Source: Chthoniobacter flavus (GTDB taxonomy: Bacteria > Verrucomicrobiota > Verrucomicrobiia > Chthoniobacterales > Chthoniobacteraceae). Taken from it: a stretch of DNA of 33,143 bases. Shown in pieces: positions 21,395 through 30,039 of this stretch (the stretch's first letter is position 1; the number at the start of each line of letters is the position of its first letter). The position numbers and the translations under genes are program-made. The notes under the pieces were generated by a model. The model was given only the letters and a program-made list of their open reading frames with translations. It did not search any database and was not told the origin of the DNA. The stretch is taken from assembly GCA_945860355.1 (NCBI GenBank), contig CAMARB010000020.1:1-33143 (forward strand). The letters run 5' to 3'.

Positions 21395-24300
21395 ATGTTA
21401 TCCATCTCTAAAACCCGCCACCGCCACCGGCGCCGCGCGGCATTTGCACTGCCCATGGTGCTTATCGTCATCGGCGCCTGCCTGATCCTGGTCGTGGCTT
21501 TGCTGCTGATTGCCCAACAGGAGAACCGTTCGGAACTGGCAACTCACACTTTGGAAAAAGCCCGCTCAAATGCGCTCTTCGCCCTGGACCAAGCGCTCGC
21601 CCAACTCCAACAGGAGACAGGTCCCGATCAACGCATCACCGCCACCGCCGCAATTCTCGACACCGACTCAACCACCACCAAGCTCGACGGTCTCGATCAC
21701 CCGCAATGGACCGGGGTGTGGGACTCGTGGCCCACCTGGCTCAATGCCAGGGATCCGGTCAGTGGCCAAACCATCGCTGACACATACACGCCGGGCCGCG
21801 AAAGACGTTTCCGCCGCTGGCTGGTGTCAGGATCCGACCCTGCGGCGCTCACACAACTCGGAGCCCCGCGCACAGGAATCACTCCGTTAAACGACACCAA
21901 TTCAACATTATTGGTTGGCAAAGGATCCGCCGGCGCCCAGGAACTCAGCCCGGACGAACCCGCCGTCACCAGGGAGGTCCGTGCCGCACTGGTCGAGCTC
22001 CCCAAGGACACCAACCAAACCTTCGCACCCGGCGCCTATTCCTGGTGGATCGGCGATGAAGGCAGCAAGGCGCGTCTGAACCTGCCCAGCGCAGATCCGA
22101 ACCAGCCTGCGCCGGAGTCATCGATTTTGAGCATGAATGCCGCAAGTCATCGGCGCGCCGGGCTGGGCTGGTCTGCGCGTTTATCTGCCGCAGAAAACCA
22201 GGCGTCAAAGGCGCGCCGCTGGCTAACCAATGCGATGTTAAGCGCGGCACCCGGCGGCCCGCTGGCTGAAGATGTGAAGCCCTCCTTCCACCATCTCACC
22301 ACCTGGTCGGCGGGCGTGCTCGCGGATGTGCGCGGCGGCGGGCTCAAAAAGGATCTCTCGCTCCTGTTGGAGTTGGACAAGCTGCCCGCGCCCTACTTCG
22401 GTATCTCTCGTCCAACCACCAGTCCCGTGCGGCCCGCCGTCGATCTCCCCGCCTCGCTTTACGCCAGCAATCTCTCCTCCTGGTATTCCCTGCAACAGCA
22501 CTACCAGCTCTATCGCATCGACGCACAATGGCAGCCACCCGCAGCGCCCAATAGCAATGCCGGAAACTTTCTGGCCTACCTCCAAGGGGTCGATGCCAAC
22601 CATCCCGATCCCGACGGCGGCGTGTTCTGGCTCGGTAATAAACCCGCGATCGATTACTATCTCTATGATTTGGTCAACTCACAGGGCAGCTACCGGAACT
22701 GGTTGATTCCCAAGTTGGAAATGGTCGTCCAAATCCAGCGCGAACCCAGCGGCCCGACCAGCTCAAAGTACAAGCTCATCTATAACCCGGTCTATACCCT
22801 GTGGAATCCCTACAACGTCACCCTGCGGATCCCGCCAATCACCTTCACCACCGGCGTCATGCCGGTCCGCTTTCGCTGCTATCGCAATGGCGCCATGACC
22901 AATAACTGGGCGGACCTCCCCAGCCTCGCCGCCACGGTTTACTTCCGCAACAGCTACGGCCCCGTCGGGTCCCCTGACCGCTCCTGGATCGTCCTCGCCC
23001 CTGGCGAATCCCGGGTCTTCTCCGCTCCCAGCATCCGCGCCCAGCAGGGCCAGCTTTTGGAAGTCTATCCCGGCTACGAACCAAACGGCGGCGGCTGGGA
23101 TGGCTATCTGTTTGGGGGCGCGGCCATTCCCGATGCGGACACGGTAGAGCTGGCGGTCAAACTCGACCCCACACGCCTCTCCGGCGAGAACGATCACCTC
23201 CTCGTCCGCAGTTGTCCCTGGGAATATCCCAACAACGGCTTCAGCCCATGGCATATCTCCTACGTTGCCGTGGGCCGCGACATCGAAGTCGTCCCCGACC
23301 AACCCGGCACACGCGCGCTCTTCCCCGACCGGACCAATACCAATCGGATTCCATTGGCAATCTTCAAGGCGATGCTCAAAAGCGGCCAACGACTCGACGG
23401 CACCGCCGCCGATTACCCCGACTATCGCAGCCGCAACTTCATCCACGCCAACCCAACCACCACACGCCCGGCCCTCAACTCCGCAAGTGACAAGTATCTC
23501 GCCAGCGCCCAATACGAATTTGTCGGCGTCCGTTTGGGCGGCTCGCTGGACCGTAACCTGCCACAAATCGCGATGGATAACCGCCATTCCTTTATCGGCT
23601 CCGGCAACGACGCGGCCGAAGGCCAGCAATTCTGGACGGCCCTGGAAGTGCCCACCACCCCGCCCATCTCGCTTGGACAATTGCAACACATCAAACTCGA
23701 ACCAGGCACCCGCCGCCTTGACGCCTCCAGCCTTCCCCCCGCCAGTCCGCAACCCGCCTCGCATCTCTGGGACGTCGCCGCCAATCAAGGCTACGGCTTC
23801 GCCAACTCGTTTGCGCACCCGCTGATTCCGGGCGACAAAATCTATCAACTCCACAGTCTAAATCGCCGCAGACCCAACCAATACGATCGACTGGCCGACA
23901 CTTGGGACCACGGTCTGCTCAACAACGACGCCATTTTTGATTCCTGGTTTTTTTCCGGAATCGCGCCTCAGAACAGCGCCGGCTTCACGGCGAAGCGCGA
24001 CCTGACACAAGTGCTCAGTGACTTCGTTAATCAAGCCAAGAGCCTGCCCCATTCACGACTCAGCCTCTGGAGCAAAGAGCTCGGCGGTATGAGCATGGTC
24101 GCCCGGCTCGTCGCCGGCGGCAAACCCCTCACCGACGGGTTCAACAAATCGGCCGCTCACCTCGTCAATCTCGGCCAGTTTAATGTGAACTCGACCTCCG
24201 TCGAAGCCTGGCAATCCTTATTGGCCGGGCTGCGCGAACGCAACATCGCCTGGCTGCCTCCGGCCGGCGACCAACGCAGCACCACGCCGGCGGGCAACGT

Positions 24301-24979
24301 GGTCGCGCTCTCGCGCTTCACCTTGCCGAACAGCAACGCAGAACCCGACAACGCCTACCATCCAGCGGCATGGTCCGGCGTGCGGTTCCTGACCGAAGCC
24401 CAGATCAATCGCCTCGCCATCGAGATCGTCCGTGAAGTCAAAGACCGCGGGCCGTTCCTTAATCTCAGCGATTTCGTCAATCGCCGCCTTGCAACCGATG
24501 ACACCGGGCTGGCCGGGGCCCTCCAGGCCGCCATCGATTGGGATGAAAAACATGGCCGCACGCCCAACCCGGGCGATCCACAATCCATCAACGGCCGGTT
24601 CAAAGCCCCCAGCGATCGAATCGAGACAGCCGACATTGCCACCTTTGGCTACGAGAATCCAAAAGCCGCCACCGGCTCCCGTTGGGCAGGCATCCCAGGC
24701 TATCTCATCCAAGGCGATCTCCTCACCCCGCTCGCACCGGTTCTGGCCACTCGCTCTGATACTTTCCGGATTCGCGCCTACGGCGAGACCCGCCTGAAAA
24801 GCAACGGCCAGGTCGACACCCGCGCCTGGTGTGAAGCCATCGTCCAGCGCTTCCCGGAATATATGGATCCCGCAGACCTGCCGGAGACGGCCCCGGCGCA
24901 ATTACGCCAACTCAACAAACAACTGGGACGCCGGTTCCAGATCATTCATTTCCGCTGGCTGACATCAGAAGATATATGA
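21395..24979 (+). CDS. Verru_Chthon cassette protein A-like, giant GspK-like pseudopilin
   Basis: The 1194-residue protein has a basic N-terminus and a prepilin-like helix (AFALPMVLIVIGACLILVVALLL, about 16-38) that lacks the +5 glutamate, as in GspK and PilX-type proteins. After the helix come QQENRSELATHTLEKARSN and later WWIGDEGSKARLNLPSADP, recalling the GspK 'DEQGKLNLN' segment. Near the C-terminus, LTEAQINRLAIEIVREVKDRG and PFLNLSDFVNRRL resemble the helical GspK domain. The protein is far larger than GspK (about 320 residues), with a long beta-rich middle. It starts 5 bases after C and its stop overlaps the fifth gene as ATGA. Confidence 0.8.
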   Translation: MLSISKTRHRHRRRAAFALPMVLIVIGACLILVVALLLIAQQENRSELATHTLEKARSNALFALDQALAQLQQETGPDQRITATAAILDTDSTTTKLDGLDHPQWTGVWDSWPTWLNARDPVSGQTIADTYTPGRERRFRRWLVSGSDPAALTQLGAPRTGITPLNDTNSTLLVGKGSAGAQELSPDEPAVTREVRAALVELPKDTNQTFAPGAYSWWIGDEGSKARLNLPSADPNQPAPESSILSMNAASHRRAGLGWSARLSAAENQASKARRWLTNAMLSAAPGGPLAEDVKPSFHHLTTWSAGVLADVRGGGLKKDLSLLLELDKLPAPYFGISRPTTSPVRPAVDLPASLYASNLSSWYSLQQHYQLYRIDAQWQPPAAPNSNAGNFLAYLQGVDANHPDPDGGVFWLGNKPAIDYYLYDLVNSQGSYRNWLIPKLEMVVQIQREPSGPTSSKYKLIYNPVYTLWNPYNVTLRIPPITFTTGVMPVRFRCYRNGAMTNNWADLPSLAATVYFRNSYGPVGSPDRSWIVLAPGESRVFSAPSIRAQQGQLLEVYPGYEPNGGGWDGYLFGGAAIPDADTVELAVKLDPTRLSGENDHLLVRSCPWEYPNNGFSPWHISYVAVGRDIEVVPDQPGTRALFPDRTNTNRIPLAIFKAMLKSGQRLDGTAADYPDYRSRNFIHANPTTTRPALNSASDKYLASAQYEFVGVRLGGSLDRNLPQIAMDNRHSFIGSGNDAAEGQQFWTALEVPTTPPISLGQLQHIKLEPGTRRLDASSLPPASPQPASHLWDVAANQGYGFANSFAHPLIPGDKIYQLHSLNRRRPNQYDRLADTWDHGLLNNDAIFDSWFFSGIAPQNSAGFTAKRDLTQVLSDFVNQAKSLPHSRLSLWSKELGGMSMVARLVAGGKPLTDGFNKSAAHLVNLGQFNVNSTSVEAWQSLLAGLRERNIAWLPPAGDQRSTTPAGNVVALSRFTLPNSNAEPDNAYHPAAWSGVRFLTEAQINRLAIEIVREVKDRGPFLNLSDFVNRRLATDDTGLAGALQAAIDWDEKHGRTPNPGDPQSINGRFKAPSDRIETADIATFGYENPKAATGSRWAGIPGYLIQGDLLTPLAPVLATRSDTFRIRAYGETRLKSNGQVDTRAWCEAIVQRFPEYMDPADLPETAPAQLRQLNKQLGRRFQIIHFRWLTSEDI

Positions 24980-25698
24980 TTTCCAAAAACACATTGCTGC
25001 GGATCTGTCTTTGGCGTGGGCTGATCCTCATTGCCGTCGGCACCGTGCAACTGGCCGAGGGACAAAGCCCGGCCCCCGCGCCAGCAGCCAAGCCGGCTCC
25101 CAGCCGCACCCTGCGAATTGCGCTTACCGATTCGCACTCACCCCTCCGCGAGATCATCGTCCAAACCGCTGAGAAGGAATTTCAGACAGTCACGCTCGAC
25201 CCCTACCGGTTGAGTGAACCACTGACGCTGAAGTCACAGCCGACGCAACTCAACTTTCTCGGCAAACCACCGGGCAGCGTGCCTACGCAGCCCATCGCCA
25301 CAGTCGCGGTGCCCGAAGCCATGAGGCATCTCTTGGTCGTGCTCGAGCCAGACTCAACCAAGGAATCAGGTGCGCATCTGGCGTTCGTACTCAACGAGGC
25401 GGATTTCCCCTCGCAGAGCATCTGGTTTCTCAACGGGACACCGCGCTCGATCGCCATTCAGTTGGGTAACGAGTGGCAAACCATTGTCCCAGGCGCCTCC
25501 CATCTGCTGCGGCCAAGCGCCAAAGACGGCGAAGCGTTGGGTGTCCAAATGGTTTTCTACGAGAAAGAAAAATGGCGGGCCTTCTCCTCCACCCGCTGGT
25601 CGCTACCAAGAGGTCAACGGCACCTTGTTTTCTTTAACGTCAACCCGCGCACCCAGCGGATGGATTACAATTCATTAACCGACTATCTCCCTTACTAA
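24976..25698 (+). CDS. Unknown exported protein, fifth gene of the pseudopilin cassette
   Basis: This 240-residue protein was not recognised. It has an N-terminal hydrophobic segment (ICLWRGLILIAVGTVQLAEG, about 10-29), likely a signal peptide, then an Ala/Pro linker (SPAPAPAAKPAPS). A probable beta-rich domain follows, with strands such as TLRIALTD, HLLVVLEP, SIAIQLGNEW and HLVFFNV. No prepilin motif is present. Its ATG overlaps the protein A stop by 4 bases, so it is part of the operon and may act with the pseudopilin complex outside the inner membrane. Confidence 0.7.
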   Translation: MISKNTLLRICLWRGLILIAVGTVQLAEGQSPAPAPAAKPAPSRTLRIALTDSHSPLREIIVQTAEKEFQTVTLDPYRLSEPLTLKSQPTQLNFLGKPPGSVPTQPIATVAVPEAMRHLLVVLEPDSTKESGAHLAFVLNEADFPSQSIWFLNGTPRSIAIQLGNEWQTIVPGASHLLRPSAKDGEALGVQMVFYEKEKWRAFSSTRWSLPRGQRHLVFFNVNPRTQRMDYNSLTDYLPY

Positions 25699-26411
25699 CC
25701 CACCACAGCAGTCACAACGCATTGTTCTCGAGCCTGTCATGCACTGTGACGCCCCGGTTTTCCAAGCCGACGGCGTTCCCGGCAATGCCGCAGCGCCCGA
25801 TCAGCGGAGGTGAACGCCCGGCGGGGCGGGTTGGGCATTCATGCGCGGGGCGCGCCCAGCGGGCTGCGTTGGGCAAGCGTCAGATTGGCCGACGCAGAGA
25901 GGCTGTCGAGTTGCGCGCGCTTTTTGGCCGGGCACCAATAGCGCACCTTGCGGTGCCAGGGGAGTTCGATGCCTAAGGGAGGCCTGCCGCGTTTCCCTTC
26001 TGGGGAGAAGAACTCAACGCCCCCCCACCAGAAGGCTCCGTGGCACCACGGACTCCATTTTAGCGAGGAAGCAGTCCCGGCGCGTGACCCTGTTTTTCCC
26101 AGCATACTGTGAGCGGGTGAAACCTGGCTGGAACTCAAGCCCCAGAGGATGCACGGCTCCGCAGTGTGCATTGATAGTGTTACGATATTTTTGCGGAGGA
26201 ATGAATCGGCGTTTCCCTAAACAAACCTTGGCCGCCGTTCCGCGGGCTTGGCGCCCGCACCGGACACCCTCGGTTTCGGGCCACGGAAAACCGCCCTCCC
26301 GAGTTCCCGGCGGAGCGGCGCTCCTCAGTGGCATCCCACGCGCTGTTTTGCGGGGCGCATCGACACGCCCCTCGCTGATATTGGCAGCCGGGGGCAGCCC
26401 TCCGACTCGGG
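25699..26411. other. Non-coding region with IS5 relic and GC hairpin
   Basis: The 713 bases between the cassette and the convergent acyltransferase hold no credible gene. They contain the inverted IS5 relic (next entry) and a palindrome GCGGGC-TTGGC-GCCCGC (26242-26258). The stretch 26050-26411 shows only short GC-rich inverted segments. No T-rich terminator was found after the cassette. Confidence 0.5.
25770..25988 (-). pseudogene. IS5-family transposase relic (right of the pseudopilin cassette)
   Basis: On the minus strand about 25961-25839 reads WHRKVRYWCPAKKRAQLDSL, then SASANLTLAQRSPLG. This is the C-terminal end of an IS5-type transposase and matches YRKTRHKGPAKKPAQPYSLF, then ALASLKFAKRSVPG, of the left relic. 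Preceding residues GRPPLGIEL (to about 25988) may be a remnant of the N-terminal GRPPxGxERML motif, which would imply a similar internal deletion. A further weak match to the left relic's downstream flank lies near 25770-25800. Orientation is opposite to the left relic. Confidence 0.55.
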
Positions 26412-28157
26412 CTAAAATTGGAAGTAAATGAACTGCTTGTAGGCGACCACCTTCATCGCGAGTGCGAACGCCCAGCCTCCGCCCAGGAGCAGCGAGAAGA
26501 GCCACCCGGGAACCGCCCGCCACCAATGGGCGAGGAGACTCCGTGAGTTGAGCCAGTGGACGAAAACCAGGCACGCGAGGATTCCCCAGATGGCGCTTCC
26601 GCAGACATGTTCCTTGGCGTGGTCTTTCAGGAGAACCATCGACTGCCAGACCTTGGCCGTGAGTTCGAAGCCCGTCTGGTGGAGGCGAATCGTCGCAGGT
26701 TTCCCGTCGGGCCCCTCGCCGGTCCAAACGCCCGCTTTGGCGTCGTGCCGGAGAAGCCGCACACTCGCGGGCGGCCGCCCTTTTGCCCCGACGTTCTTTT
26801 CAAAAGGATACAGCAGCTCGTGCTCCTTGAGGTCCTGAAACCCGGCGGCCGTCCGGACCAGCCGTTTGACGCCCGACTCCGTCGGGTTGGCGCGGTCGAT
26901 ATAAATGTCGTTGGCGCGGAAAGGCACCCACGTCAGGAGAACCCAGAGGAAAGTGAGCGGGAGCGCGAAGACCTTCATCGCCCTCCTCACCCCCGCGGCG
27001 GACTCAGTGAACCGCGACCATTCGCGGTGGAGAACAAGCGCGACCCCGTGCATCGCCCCCCAAACGACGAACGTCCACGATGCGCCGTGCCAGAGCCCGC
27101 CCAGCACCATGGTGAGCATGAGATTGCGGTAAGTGAAGAGCTTGGACCCGCGGTTCCCCCCCAGGGAAATGTAGAGGTAATCGCGAAGCCATGAGCTCAG
27201 GCTGATGTGCCAGCGCCGCCAGAACTCCGTGATGCTCGCGCTCAGATACGGGAACGCGAAGTTGTCGCAGAGCTCGTAACCCAGCAGCCGCGAAACGGCC
27301 ACGGCCATGTCGCTGTAGCCGCTGAAGTCGCAGTAGATCTGTCCCGCATAACAGAGCGACGCCGCCCACGCGCTCAAGGCCGAGTAATTTTCCGGGGCGG
27401 CGAAATAGAGATCTGCCACCTGCGAAAGCGCATCGCCCACGCATGTCTTTTTGACAAAGCCGATGAAGAAAAGAACGAGGCAGCCGCGGACGTCGACCCT
27501 CAACCAGCTCCTTTTCTCCAGCGTCTGCGGAAGAAAAGTCATGGCCCGCACGATCGGCCCGGCGACAACCTGCGGGAAGAACGCCACGAAGAAAGCGAGG
27601 TTGAGAAAACTGCGCTCGGCGGGAAGTTTCCTTCGATAGACTTCGAGGGAATAACTCAGGCTTTGGAATGTGTAGAAGCTGATGCCGTAGGGCAGAAAGA
27701 CCTTGAGCGGCTCCCAGTTCGGGGTCAGGCCCAACCAGTCGAACACCGCGCGCACGTTCTGGTCGAAAAAACCGTAGTATTTGAAGAAACCCAGCACGCC
27801 CAGATTGACGACGAGGCTGCCCGCGACCCAGAGCCTGCGCTTTTTCTCCTCCACAGCGGCCTCAATGCCGAGGCCCACGAAATAGTCCATCACCGTGCTA
27901 AACCACAGGAGCGCCGGGAACCACCAACCGGTGGGCAGCTCGGCCCATTTTCCCGCGGCGACATTCGCGAAAAACCCGAGGGGATTTCCGATAAAAAAGC
28001 AGCCATAGAAAACGTGGCTGGAGACAAGCAGCCACACCTTCCTTGCGGTGTTGCTCCGCAGCGCCCAGTGCACGCCAAAGATCAGCGCGAAAATCCACAG
28101 GAAGCGCAGTTCCACGAAAAGAATCGGGTGCGCGGGAGCGACGGCGGCCAGAGTCAT
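26412..28157 (-). CDS. MBOAT-family O-acyltransferase (AlgI-like)
   Basis: The 581-residue polytopic membrane protein is of the MBOAT family. AlgI-type motifs seen are FFPQVVAGPI (193-202), YCDFSGYSDMA (275-285), EFWRRWHISLSSWLRDYLYISLGG (311-334, His317) and the catalytic-His region GGLWHGASWTF (353-363, His357). It should move acyl groups from the cytoplasm to an extracytoplasmic polysaccharide or other acceptor. Residues about 414-515 form a hydrophilic insert before the last membrane helices, not typical of AlgI. Its start overlaps the stop of the SGNH-like gene (28154-28157), so the two are translationally coupled. Confidence 0.9.
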   Translation of the reverse strand: MTLAAVAPAHPILFVELRFLWIFALIFGVHWALRSNTARKVWLLVSSHVFYGCFFIGNPLGFFANVAAGKWAELPTGWWFPALLWFSTVMDYFVGLGIEAAVEEKKRRLWVAGSLVVNLGVLGFFKYYGFFDQNVRAVFDWLGLTPNWEPLKVFLPYGISFYTFQSLSYSLEVYRRKLPAERSFLNLAFFVAFFPQVVAGPIVRAMTFLPQTLEKRSWLRVDVRGCLVLFFIGFVKKTCVGDALSQVADLYFAAPENYSALSAWAASLCYAGQIYCDFSGYSDMAVAVSRLLGYELCDNFAFPYLSASITEFWRRWHISLSSWLRDYLYISLGGNRGSKLFTYRNLMLTMVLGGLWHGASWTFVVWGAMHGVALVLHREWSRFTESAAGVRRAMKVFALPLTFLWVLLTWVPFRANDIYIDRANPTESGVKRLVRTAAGFQDLKEHELLYPFEKNVGAKGRPPASVRLLRHDAKAGVWTGEGPDGKPATIRLHQTGFELTAKVWQSMVLLKDHAKEHVCGSAIWGILACLVFVHWLNSRSLLAHWWRAVPGWLFSLLLGGGWAFALAMKVVAYKQFIYFQF

Positions 28158-29284
28158 CGAGGGGTGGTCGTTGGGGCCGTAAGCTCGGCGGCGAGCTGCC
28201 GGGCAACAAGGCGCGTGTAAATCTCCGAGCCCGGCACGTTGAGATGCCCCGGGTCGCAGCGGTTCTCAGGAGCATACAGGCCCGGGTAACGCGCGGGATC
28301 GGAGTAGTCGAGAAACGTGATTCCCTCGCGGTTGTTGGGGTGGAAGATCTCCGGCCGAAGAACCGGCGAGGAGAGGAGCACCAGCCGCGCGCCATGCCGA
28401 CTGGCCAGCGCCTTTTTCGAAGCCAGCGCCGCCTGGCTCTCGGCGTCCCCGGCGTCGGGCAGCGCGGGCGTTTTGAGCGCGGCAGCGAGTTGCCTTTCAT
28501 ACCCGCGCAGCACGCCGCCTGTCATTTGGCCGCCGCTTTTGGGAGGCCGATAACCGTCCTCCCCGACTTCCCTCGCGTCATCGCGCTGCGTCGGACCGAA
28601 AACCCACTGGGCGAGCCAGTCGTTTCCCAGGCCGAGCCGGACGTTATTCCAAACCCAGTGCTGGGCGTGGCTGGGGAATTGCCGGAGCCGCTTCCAAACG
28701 CGCGAGACCCGGCTACCCAAGGGTTTTGAAGGGGCCTCCGACCAGCACTTCCGCCACAGCCGCATCAAACGCGCCGTGTCGTGCCAGTAAACGGCGCGAG
28801 CCGTTCCCTTGTCTTCCTCCGAGAGGTCCGAGTCGATCGGATTACACTCCACGACCAAAAACCGGACCGGACTTTTTCGCGATGCAAACGCGCGTTCGAG
28901 CACCAGCTCGTCCTCGGGAGGCCGCATCCCATCGGCGGCGAGGCTAAACGAGCGGGTCTTCACGCCGAGCCTTTCCATTTCGGCGTCGAAAAGGCCTGGA
29001 ATGATCTGTCGATGAACGCGGCTCGAACCGATGAAAAACGTGTCGTACTGCTCGCCATGCGCCGCAAGCCACTCGAGCTTCGCCGCGATGGGCTGCGGGC
29101 GCACCGGAGGAATCCCCGCGGTGAGAGCGCATGCCACCAGCGCAAATCCCGCCACGAATGCAGCGAAATTGAGGGTATGCCGGCCGCTCGCCGCCGGGAG
29201 AGCACCCGAGACCCGCCCGGGCCCCTGCGAGCCGCCGAGCCCGCGCACCGGGGGGTCGGTTCGCCGCGCCCGCGATCGGCCCAT
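28154..29284 (-). CDS. SGNH-like membrane-anchored partner of the MBOAT acyltransferase
   Basis: The 376-residue protein has a basic N-terminus, one membrane helix (about 38-57, LNFAAFVAGFALVACALTAG) and an extracytoplasmic domain. FFIGSSRVHR (84-92) carries the nucleophile-like Ser, and CDPGHLNVPG near the C-terminus carries the Asp344/His347 pair. This layout fits AlgJ/AlgX or DltD-type SGNH proteins that complete O-acetylation of a polymer with an MBOAT partner. The start at 29284 (MGRSRARR) is preferred, although the frame is open to 29488. It is the first gene of the two-gene operon. Confidence 0.8.
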   Translation of the reverse strand: MGRSRARRTDPPVRGLGGSQGPGRVSGALPAASGRHTLNFAAFVAGFALVACALTAGIPPVRPQPIAAKLEWLAAHGEQYDTFFIGSSRVHRQIIPGLFDAEMERLGVKTRSFSLAADGMRPPEDELVLERAFASRKSPVRFLVVECNPIDSDLSEEDKGTARAVYWHDTARLMRLWRKCWSEAPSKPLGSRVSRVWKRLRQFPSHAQHWVWNNVRLGLGNDWLAQWVFGPTQRDDAREVGEDGYRPPKSGGQMTGGVLRGYERQLAAALKTPALPDAGDAESQAALASKKALASRHGARLVLLSSPVLRPEIFHPNNREGITFLDYSDPARYPGLYAPENRCDPGHLNVPGSEIYTRLVARQLAAELTAPTTTPR

Positions 29285-29654
29285 CCAAGTTCCTAGTGCG
29301 CCGTGAAGAGACACAGAATTGGCCTGTTGGAAGAGTTCTTTTGCCGGAAAATAGCCGTCACGCCCGTCGGAATAACCTGATGCCGCGCGCATGTCTCGCG
29401 GAAGCTGGGCTGATTCCGCAATTTTTGGACCGAGGGCGGGGCTCGGCCTGGACTCAGTTTTCCTTCCCTTGAAAAGAGAGGGACTCACGCGGCGCCCCGC
29501 AGTTCATGCCCGCGATCTCCCCGGCACGGCCCTCTCCCTCGGCAGGCTTGGCGTGCGGGGTCCGCGGCCGTTTATCCGGAACCGGGCGAGCAGGAATGGG
29601 AATTGAGAGTTGAGACTGGCAGGAGCGGCACGTATGGTGCGCCACTTTTCTCCG
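29285..29654. other. Divergent intergenic region, SGNH-like gene / xseB
   Basis: These 370 bases hold the promoter of xseB (29610-29638). No convincing gene, terminator or operator was found in the remainder. A promoter for the minus-strand operon must also lie here but none stands out. Confidence 0.4.
29610..29638 (+). promoter_or_regulatory. Candidate promoter of xseB-dxs (TTGAGA-N17-TATGGT)
   Basis: TTGAGA (29610-29615) and TATGGT (29633-29638) have 17-base spacing, 16 bases before the xseB ATG. This supports the start at 29655 over an in-frame ATG at 29610 that would lie inside the promoter. Confidence 0.5.
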
Positions 29655-29975
29655 ATGTCCACCAAGTCGACCCCGCCCAAAGAACCCGAGCACACCTTCG
29701 AGAGCGCTGTGGAGCGCCTGGAAGCCATTGTGGACGCGATGGAGTCGGACAAAATGCCGCTTGAAGAGCTCTTGGTGCGTTATGAGGAGGGCGTCAAACT
29801 GGTGAAAACCTGCCAGGAAAAGCTCGAGTCGGCTGAAAAACGCATCGAAATCATCACCCGCAATGCGGCGGGCAAGCCCCAGACCGCGCCTTTTGATCCT
29901 GCGGCGGCGCCACCCGCTCCCCCCAAAGCCGCCGCCAAAAAGCCGGAGGACAGCGACGAAGTGAGCCTTTTTTAG
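29655..29975 (+). CDS. xseB: Exodeoxyribonuclease VII small subunit
   Basis: The 106-residue protein has the XseB two-helix core FESAVERLEAIVDAMESDKM, then PLEELLVRYEEGVKLVKTCQ, then EKLESAEKRIEII. It binds XseA to form ExoVII, which degrades single-stranded DNA. The Ala/Pro/Lys-rich tail (about 70-106) is longer than in E. coli XseB. It is followed 64 bases later by dxs, an association common in bacteria (xseB-ispA-dxs); no ispA is present here and xseA is not in the window. Confidence 0.92.
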   Translation: MSTKSTPPKEPEHTFESAVERLEAIVDAMESDKMPLEELLVRYEEGVKLVKTCQEKLESAEKRIEIITRNAAGKPQTAPFDPAAAPPAPPKAAAKKPEDSDEVSLF

Positions 29976-30039
29976 GCGGTCCCCGCATCCCCACTGCCGC
30001 GCCTGTATTTTATCCAAACCGCCCCATTTCCCGCGTTCC

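Noticed and set aside
22763-23854. Minus-strand open frame of 363 codons within cassette protein A
   Set aside because: Antisense to the A gene; composition typical of a shadow frame and no start context.
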